Shown here piece after piece: positions 58,651-64,000 of a stretch of DNA of 64,000 nt. Each line of letters opens with the position of its first letter. Position 1 is the first letter of the stretch. The translations under genes were made by a program, and so were the position numbers. Location: positions 1 through 64,000 of the forward strand of contig CAWIGR010000021.1 in the NCBI GenBank assembly GCA_963835705.1, given 5' to 3'. The DNA is from JACVRW01 sp963835705 (GTDB taxonomy: Bacteria > Actinomycetota > Thermoleophilia > Solirubrobacterales > Thermoleophilaceae). A model generated the notes under the pieces. The model was not told where the DNA came from and ran no database searches. It saw only the letters and a list, made by a program, of their open reading frames with translations.

Positions 58651-60384
58651 TCAGCAGAGGGTCACCCCGACCGACGGCCCGAATTCGGAGGCGATTCCGA
58701 GCCGGACGCGGGTGAGGGACGAATCGGATGCGGACGCGTATCTGTGACGGTCGATCCACGTCGTGACCGGCGCGAGGGTGGGGGTGAAAGCCTGCGTGGC
58801 GCTGACGAAGCCTCCGGTCTCGGGCTCGTGCAGCGCCTCACCGCGCAGGAACGCGGAGAACTGGAACTTGTCACCCGGCTGGGCCGCCACGCTGAGCTCG
58901 ACCCCGCACGAGACCGGCGCCACACGGAAGCGCACTCCACGGCGGATCCAGCGCCCCCCGTGGCGAAAACCCCCTTCGATCTCGACGACGCCGCCAGGCA
59001 GCAGCCTCGTTCGGGTCCCGCTCGGGATCCAGGAGCGACCGCCGGCCACCAGGTTCGGGCCAGCGCTGCCGTATCCGACGGGGCGCAGTGGGATCAGGTC
59101 GCGCCAGGTTCCGTTCTCGAATCGCTTGATTGCGACCGGACCGAAGTCGTAGCGCAGGTTGTTGCTGCCGAACTGCTTGACCGCGAACCAGAGATTCCCC
59201 TCCCTGACGACCGCGAAGCGGCCGTGCCCTCTGCCTACGAGTGCCCGCAGCGGCCTGTCGGCAGCGATGAGCGCGGACCTCGCCTCCCCCGGAGCTATCT
59301 GCGCGGCCCAGTTCAGGAACACCAACGTCAGGCCGGTGGCCGCCACCGCGTTCGAGTACCCGTCGATGCCGCGCGAGCCGCCGGCGGCGTCCTGCCGGAC
59401 GCCTGGCGTGATCCACTCTCCGCGCGGCCCCACGCCGTAGGAGCGAAGTCGCGCGAGCAGGCGCGCGCCGAGCGCGGCGGCGCGCGCCGGCCAGACCGAA
59501 CGCCGCCGCTCGGCCGATGTCGCGTCGAGGCCGTAGGCGGTGGCCGCGAGTGTCCAGCTGCTGCCGAGCGAACGCCCCCAGTAGGCGACATCGCCGTCCG
59601 GGGCCGCCATCAGCCAGCTCGCCCGCCCGAGCCTCGGCAGCTGCGCCCGGGCGCGCCGCGAGGCAGCAGGGCCGAGCAGCCGAACGGCGCGAGCGTACAT
59701 GGCGTACGAGAGCGCGTGATAGGCGAGCGGGAAGCCGGGCGCGTCGCTCAGCACGGGCAACCTCTTCGCGGGGATCCCCCGGTTGATCAGCCGCAGGGCC
59801 AGCGCGCGCGCCCTGCCCCGCGCGCCCCCGAGCACGGCGCCGGGGTCAAGGGACACGAGCCCGGTGCGCTGCAGTTCGAGCACGGCGAGCGCATCGACCA
59901 GGAACTTGTTCTCGTAGCGGTCGCTCCAGTGCAGGTGCGTCGTCCGCTGGTGGCGAAGCCACCGGGCCCACCTGGGCATCGCCGCGCGCACCGCCCGCCG
60001 GTGACGCAGCCGTTCACGGGCGACGTTGTAGGCGGCGGCGACCGCCCAGACCTTGAACCCGCGCGTGGCGTACCAGGGGTCGAAGCTCCGGGTCGCGGCG
60101 CTGATGGCGCGCACGGCGCTTCGGATCAGCCGGCGGTCGTGGTGATTGGCACCGGTAAGGAGCAGCCCATAGCCGAGCACCGCGCACGCGTGCCGGCGCG
60201 GGCGCCCGCCCGGCTGGAGCGCGTCGACGAACCTGCCGTTCGGGCGCTGTAGGGCCGGCCAGGGCGAGGCCAGCCGCCGCGCCAGCTCGAGCTCAGGGCC
60301 GGTGGCAGCCGCCGTCGGCGCCGGGGGGATGGGCCAGAGAAGCGCCGAGAGCAGCAGCCACAGCGGAATGGACGCGCGAGGCAA
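58651..60384 (-). CDS. Secreted protein of unknown function (predicted helical toroid plus β-domain)
   Basis: 577 residues with a signal peptide (ASIPLWLLLSALLWPIPPAP). The N-terminal two thirds are helical with repeated aromatic positions (LHWSDRYENKFLVDALAVLE; YWGRSLGSSWTLAATAYGLD; GIDGYSNAVAATGLTLVFLN). The C-terminal third is β-rich (NLWFAVKQFGSNNLRYDFGP; GVVEIEGGFRHGGRWIRRGV). This layout recalls heparinase- or PL8-like polysaccharide lyases, but I cannot identify a catalytic set. Cargo of a segment bordered by 33-bp direct repeats. Confidence 0.75.
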   Translation of the reverse strand: MPRASIPLWLLLSALLWPIPPAPTAAATGPELELARRLASPWPALQRPNGRFVDALQPGGRPRRHACAVLGYGLLLTGANHHDRRLIRSAVRAISAATRSFDPWYATRGFKVWAVAAAYNVARERLRHRRAVRAAMPRWARWLRHQRTTHLHWSDRYENKFLVDALAVLELQRTGLVSLDPGAVLGGARGRARALALRLINRGIPAKRLPVLSDAPGFPLAYHALSYAMYARAVRLLGPAASRRARAQLPRLGRASWLMAAPDGDVAYWGRSLGSSWTLAATAYGLDATSAERRRSVWPARAAALGARLLARLRSYGVGPRGEWITPGVRQDAAGGSRGIDGYSNAVAATGLTLVFLNWAAQIAPGEARSALIAADRPLRALVGRGHGRFAVVREGNLWFAVKQFGSNNLRYDFGPVAIKRFENGTWRDLIPLRPVGYGSAGPNLVAGGRSWIPSGTRTRLLPGGVVEIEGGFRHGGRWIRRGVRFRVAPVSCGVELSVAAQPGDKFQFSAFLRGEALHEPETGGFVSATQAFTPTLAPVTTWIDRHRYASASDSSLTRVRLGIASEFGPSVGVTLC

Positions 60385-60478
60385 CAGAGGGCCACACTAG
60401 GCGCGGTCCGCGCGCTCGGCAACCTCACGGACCTAGTGGCGGGCTCGACCGAGACGACCCGGCCGCGCCGCGACACTG

Positions 60479-60511
60479 GAATGGGTCACGGCCGCGATCG
60501 TAGCCGTAGGA
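60479..60511. repeat. 33-bp direct repeat, copy 2
   Basis: Second copy of the repeat at 58594–58626. Here it retains TAGGAT (60507–60512) for the patatin gene, which copy 1 lacks, while the DUF1028 start in this copy has one changed codon. Confidence 0.85.
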
Positions 60512-60512
60512 T
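60507..60512 (+). promoter_or_regulatory. Predicted -10 hexamer of the patatin gene (leaderless)
   Basis: TAGGAT, 6 nt before GTG 60519. Confidence 0.5.
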
Positions 60513-60518
60513 GGCGCC

Positions 60519-62247
60519 GTGAAGCGGGTGGAAGCGGCAGACGGGCCTCTGCGCGAGGTGACGCTCCTGTCCGGCCTGGATGCCGATCTTCGGGCCGAGA
60601 TCGAATCGAGGGCGACCACGATCGAGCTCCCGGCCGGCGAGTGGCTGTTTCGCCAGGGCGATACCGGCGCCCGAATGTACGTCGTGCTCGCGGGGCGCGT
60701 CGAGGTCCTGCGCGAGTCGCCCGAACCGGTCGTGCTCCGCGTGGCCGGCGCCGGCGACGCGGTCGGCGAGCTGGCGCTTCTCAACGACTCGGTGCGCTCG
60801 GCATCGGTGCGCGCGCGGCGCGACAGCCATCTTCTCTGTATCTCCGGGGAGCAGTTCTCGACCCTGCTCGCAGAGGAGCCGTCGTTCGCCCAAGCCCTGA
60901 TCCGCACGCTGGGCGCCCTGCTTCAGGAAAGCCGCGCGATCGAGCCGGAACCCACTCCGCTGCCGGCGACGATCGCCGTGGTACCCGCGTTCCTCGGCCC
61001 CTCCACTGCGGGCCTCGCGGCCGAGCTCGTCGCGCAGCTCGGGCCGGGCACCGCCGTGCTGTCCGAACCGTGCGAGGCGCCCGGCGAGCAGCTCGACCGC
61101 GCCGAGCGGGACAACGATCGCGTGCTGCTGGTGTCAGACGCCCCGGCCGGGGACAGCGACTGGGCGGACTTCTGCCTGCGCCAGGCCGACCGGGTGCTCC
61201 TCATGGCCGAAGGCGCGCCCCGGCGGGTGGAGCCGCCGCGGGCCGTCGGCAGGCGTGAGGTGCTCCTCGCGGGCGAGGCCCGCCCCGGTTGGCTCGCCGG
61301 TTGGCTCGACGCGCTGAAGGCGCTCGGCGGGCGGCGGATAGGCCCGCCCGCGGCCTGGAAGGCGGCGCTGCGGCCACTTGCGCGCTCGCTCACCGGACGG
61401 TCGACGGCGCTGGTGCTGTCCGGCGGCGGCGCGCGCGGCCTCGCTCACATCGGAGTGATCGACGCCCTGCTCGAGGCCGGAGTGGAGGTCGACCGGGTAG
61501 GGCGGTTGCAGCATGGGCGCGCTGATCGGCTCGCAGTTCGCCATGGGGCTCGAGCCGGACGCCATTCGCGACAACTGCGAGACCGAGCTGATCGAGCGCA
61601 ACCCGCTCGGCGACTACACGCTGCCGCTCGTGTCGCTGGTGCGTGGCCTGCGGGCGAAGGCGATGGTCGAGCGCCTCTTCGGCGAGCGGCTGATCGAGGA
61701 GCTCCCGCGTGAGTTCCTCTGCGTGAGCTGCGACCTCGTCACCTCGGAGCTCGTGCTCCACCGGCGCGGCCGCCTGTTCGAGGCGGTGGGGGCGAGTTTC
61801 TGCCTCCCGGCCATCGGACCGCCCGTGATGCTCGGGGAGCGGATGCTCGTGGACGGCGGAGTGCTGAACAACCTTCCCGTGGAGCCGCTCGCGGACTCCG
61901 GCGAGGGCGTGGTCATCGCCTCGGACGTGACGACGCAGTTCCAGGTCACGCGCCGCAGCCGCGCCGCCGCGGGCCGGGCGCGCGCCCGCTTCCGCGAGAC
62001 GGTGCTCGGGCTCGGCCACGACGTGCCGCTCCGGCTGCCCGAGATCGTCGTGCGCACCATCACGCTCGGCAGCATCGACACCGTGGAGGCGAGCCAGCGG
62101 CACGCCGACCTCGTAATCCGGCCGTCGGTGGGCGACGTGGGCATGGTCGGCTTCGAGCGGATCGAGGACCTGCGCCGCGCCGGCCGCGAAGCCACCCTCG
62201 CGACGCTGGAAGCCAACCCGGCGCTGGCCGCCGAGCTCGCCGCCTGA
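60519..62247 (+). pseudogene. Cyclic-nucleotide-binding patatin-like phospholipase (NTE-like), frameshifted
   Basis: The N-terminal cNMP-binding domain (about 8–125) has ELPAGEWLFRQGDTGARMYV and AGAGDAVGELALLNDSVRSA. The patatin domain opens with VLSGGGARGLAHIGVIDALL (oxyanion loop). At 61497–61502 one extra G in a run breaks the frame just before the nucleophile elbow GGCSMGALIG. The second frame continues with VSCDLVTSELVLHRRGRLFE and the catalytic Asp in VDGGVLNNLPVEPL. Corrected length is about 575. Family members are cAMP-regulated membrane phospholipases. Probably intact in the organism. Confidence 0.88.
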
Positions 62248-62256
62248 GCTCGTCTC

Positions 62257-62650
62257 TCAGAGCGCCGACGCCAGCAGGGCGGCGCCGAGCAGGGCCACGA
62301 TGTGGCCGCTCTGGTCGACCAAGATGTACAACAGCTCCTCGGGGGGTCCGCGGACCTTCTTCACCCGCCGGATGAACCAGAAGACAGGGCGGCCGTCGTC
62401 CTGGAGCATGTGCGGCACGACCACGAGCGCCCCCACTCCCAGCGCCGCGACGCCGATCTCGCCCGAGAGCCAGGCGAGCACGGGAGCAGCGGGAGCGTGT
62501 AGAGGAGCATGTGCGAGAAAAGCGCCCGGCGCGCAACCGGATCGCGCCCCAGGCCCCCGGCTTGTTGCGCGCCTGCCAGTCGGTCTGCAGCATGAAATCG
62601 CCCACGAGGTGCGACACCAGGAGCAGCGCGAACACCTCGACCCACGGCAT
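62257..62650 (-). pseudogene. DUF3307 membrane protein, two frameshifts
   Basis: Three frames join: MPWVEVFALLLVSHLVGDFM with LQTDWQARNKPGAWG, then ARRALFSHMLLYTLPLLP, then VLAWLSGEIGVAALGVGALV and DDGRPVFWFIRRVKKVRGPP. Single-base losses in a G run (near 62555) and a C run (near 62484) explain the shifts; corrected length is about 131 residues. DUF3307 proteins are small multi-helix membrane proteins of unknown role. TAGGGT lies 8 nt before the ATG. Confidence 0.8.
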
Positions 62651-62658
62651 TGCGTTCG

Positions 62659-62664
62659 ACCCTA
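62659..62664 (-). promoter_or_regulatory. Predicted -10 hexamer of the DUF3307 gene (leaderless)
   Basis: TAGGGT on the minus strand, 8 nt before the ATG at 62650. Confidence 0.45.
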
Positions 62665-62734
62665 CCGCGAGCCGGCGGCGCTCAGGGGACCGAGAAGGGT
62701 CCTTCTTCGGCTGGCGGCGGGACGCGAGCCGTTG

Positions 62735-62740
62735 TAGCTT
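62735..62740 (+). promoter_or_regulatory. Predicted -10 hexamer of the ECF sigma gene (leaderless)
   Basis: TAGCTT, 6 nt before GTG 62747; the same hexamer serves the primary-like sigma gene and comEA. Confidence 0.5.
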
Positions 62741-62746
62741 CAACGT

Positions 62747-63313
62747 GTGGAAGGCGCCGGTGTGCTCTCGGATGCCGAGCTGGTTTCGCGCTGCCGCGCG
62801 CGGGAGCCCGCGGCGTGGAACGAGCTGGTCGAACGCTTCTCCCGCTACGTCTACGCGATCGCCGTTCGCGGGTTCCGGCTGCCCGAGCCCGACGCCGAGG
62901 ACGTCTTCCAGGAGGTGTTCGCGCGCACCTACGAGCGCCTCGACCGCCTGCGTGACGACGCGGCCATCCGCCCGTGGCTCGCGCAGCTGACCCGCCGCCT
63001 GTGCGTGGACCGGTTGCGCGCCGGCGGCCGCGAGGAGCTGCCCGGCGAGCTGCCCGAGCCGGGCGGCGAGAGTGACTGGCTCGTACGCCTCGACGAGGCG
63101 CTGACCGTGCACCAGGCGATGGACCGGCTGCCGGACAACTGCCGGGAGGTGCTCGACCGCTTTTTCTGCCGCGACGAGAGCTACCGCGTGATCGGCGAGG
63201 CGCTCGAGCTGCCGCCCGGGACGATCGCAAGCCGCATCTCCCGCTGCCTCGCCCGCATGCGAGACCTGCTCGAGGGAAGAAACCTCCGCTCGAAACCGTC
63301 TGGAGGTGTATAG
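62747..63313 (+). CDS. ECF-type RNA polymerase sigma factor
   Basis: 188 residues. Sigma region 2 (WNELVERFSRYVYAIAVRGF; LPEPDAEDVFQEVFARTYER; IRPWLAQLTRRLCVDRLR) and region 4 (AMDRLPDNCREVLDRFFCRD; VIGEALELPPGTIASRISRC) are complete; regions 1 and 3 are absent as in ECF factors. No anti-sigma factor with a membrane helix follows. A small soluble protein gene and a Ser/Thr kinase gene come next, suggesting control by phosphorylation, which is inference. Confidence 0.92.
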   Translation: MEGAGVLSDAELVSRCRAREPAAWNELVERFSRYVYAIAVRGFRLPEPDAEDVFQEVFARTYERLDRLRDDAAIRPWLAQLTRRLCVDRLRAGGREELPGELPEPGGESDWLVRLDEALTVHQAMDRLPDNCREVLDRFFCRDESYRVIGEALELPPGTIASRISRCLARMRDLLEGRNLRSKPSGGV

Positions 63314-63315
63314 CC

Positions 63316-63570
63316 ATGGACGAGATCACGATTGCGCGCCTGCTGCGGGAGCTGCCCCGCCCTCCTGAGGGCTGGATCCGTGCAGCCCAGGAGCTTCCGG
63401 CCGCCCGCGCCGCGCTCGACGGTCTCGTGGAACGAGCGGAGGCGGACGCGCGCATCCGGGAGGAGATCCTGGGAGACCTCGAAGCGGCGCTCCGCCGCGA
63501 GGGGTTCACGCCGGACCGGCGCAACGTGGCCGCGCTGCGAGCCCGCCTCGGAGGCGGTTCCGAGCCGTAG
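63316..63570 (+). CDS. Small protein between ECF sigma factor and kinase genes
   Basis: 84 residues, soluble, helical and charged (TIARLLRELPRPPEGWIRAA; EADARIREEILGDLEAALRR). I recognise no family. It starts 2 bp after the sigma gene, so it is translationally coupled and may modulate the sigma factor. No membrane helix or zinc motif of classic anti-sigma factors is present. Confidence 0.7.
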   Translation: MDEITIARLLRELPRPPEGWIRAAQELPAARAALDGLVERAEADARIREEILGDLEAALRREGFTPDRRNVAALRARLGGGSEP

Positions 63571-63573
63571 GAT
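63568..63573 (+). promoter_or_regulatory. Candidate -10 hexamer of the kinase gene
   Basis: TAGGAT, 9 nt before ATG 63583; its TAG is the stop codon of the small upstream gene. Confidence 0.35.
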
Positions 63574-63582
63574 CTTGCAGCC

Positions 63583-64000
63583 ATGACCGCCTCCGGCGAC
63601 CTGATCGGCGGGCGCTACGAGATCGTCGCGCCGATCTCGGAGGGGGCCATGGGGGCGGTGTACCAGGCGAGGGACCGCGCGGACGGCGACGGCGACGTGG
63701 CCGTCAAGCGGCTGATCGACATCGGCCAGTGGGCCAGCTTCGAGATCGAGGCGCGCCTGCTGGCGGGACTGCGCCACCCGCGCGTCGTCCGGGTGCTCGA
63801 CTACCTGAGCGAGGGCCGCGACAGCTACCTCGTCATGGAGCTGATCCGGGGGCCCGACCTCGGCCGCGCGCTCGAGGAGCGCGGAGCGCCGGGGTTGCCG
63901 CTCGAAGAGGTGCTCGACATCTCGCGGCAGGCCGCCGACGCGCTCGAGTACGTCCACAGCCAGCAGATCGTGCACCGCGATGTGAAGCCGCGCAACCTGA
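63583..64000 (+). CDS. Ser/Thr protein kinase (PknB-type), N-terminal part only
   Basis: 139 residues visible. The glycine loop ISEGAMGAVYQARD, the ATP-binding Lys in DVAVKRLID, the helix-C Glu in FEIEARLL and the start of the catalytic loop IVHRDVKPRNL (HRDxKxxN) are present. The gene continues beyond the window, where a membrane helix and sensor domain would be expected. Confidence 0.93.
   Translation, partial: MTASGDLIGGRYEIVAPISEGAMGAVYQARDRADGDGDVAVKRLIDIGQWASFEIEARLLAGLRHPRVVRVLDYLSEGRDSYLVMELIRGPDLGRALEERGAPGLPLEEVLDISRQAADALEYVHSQQIVHRDVKPRNL

Overview
The window is very GC-rich DNA from a high-GC Gram-positive bacterium. Core-gene orders (leuS–comEA–comEC–holA–rpsT–lepA–hrcA–dnaJ–prmA–yqeY–phoH–ybeY–era, and obg–proB–proA–nadD–rsfS), PHO-box-like and LexA-box-like sites and many apparently leaderless genes point to Actinobacteria, most likely class Thermoleophilia (Solirubrobacterales/Gaiellales). 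That placement is inference. The only RNA gene recognised is tRNA-Ala(GGC).

Layout. (1) 1–12738, all minus strand: yqeY–phoH–ybeY–era–GNAT–hisIE–trpE–trpG–trpD–trpC–moxR–DUF58–transglutaminase, then the N-terminus of an HtrA-like protease. Genes overlap or nearly touch, which suggests coupled translation of ribosome-assembly, tryptophan and cell-surface functions. (2) 12747–14184: a Phd/VapC toxin–antitoxin pair and a cyclase-family gene sit between yqeY and prmA. (3) 14182–23701: prmA, dnaJ, hrcA, two MaoC dehydratases, a primary-like sigma factor, a hydrolase remnant, lepA, a SnoaL-like protein, a ferritin-like protein, murJ and rpsT. (4) 23740–36182: aldehyde dehydrogenase, holA, comEC, an orphan gene, comEA, acylphosphatase, a DDAH-like hydrolase, an amino-acid decarboxylase, a LOG-like protein, a membrane protein and leuS. 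(5) 36227–42282: molybdate module (regulator, modA, modB, modC, mop), an LtrA-like membrane protein, a DUF47 gene behind a PHO-box-like repeat and a hydroxyacid dehydrogenase. (6) 42301–50874: an accessory island ending at tRNA-Ala. It holds a TIR–WD40 protein divergent from a RyR-domain potassium-channel-like protein, EcsC and LiaF-like genes, an IS110 relic, a Phd relic and a PD-(D/E)XK nuclease whose frame runs through the tRNA. (7) 51225–58604: rsfS, nadD, proA, a MATE exporter, proB, a lipoprotein, obg and DUF1028. (8) 58651–64000: a secreted protein between 33-bp direct repeats, a cNMP-binding patatin, DUF3307, an ECF sigma factor, a small protein and the start of a Ser/Thr kinase.

Most notable. 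The divergent TIR–WD40 / RyR-channel pair (29 bp between start codons) could be an NAD-derived-signal-to-channel defence system. Three genes (ybeY, prmA and the LOG-like gene) have no ATG, GTG or TTG start and appear to begin at a CTG inside a CTGA overlap with the upstream stop codon. About eighteen genes share a TANNNT hexamer ending 6–8 nt before the start codon, a leaderless-promoter signature that also settles several starts.

Caution. Seven otherwise good genes, including hrcA, are each broken by one or two single-base shifts, most of them at G or C runs. These look like homopolymer errors in the underlying assembly rather than true pseudogenes.
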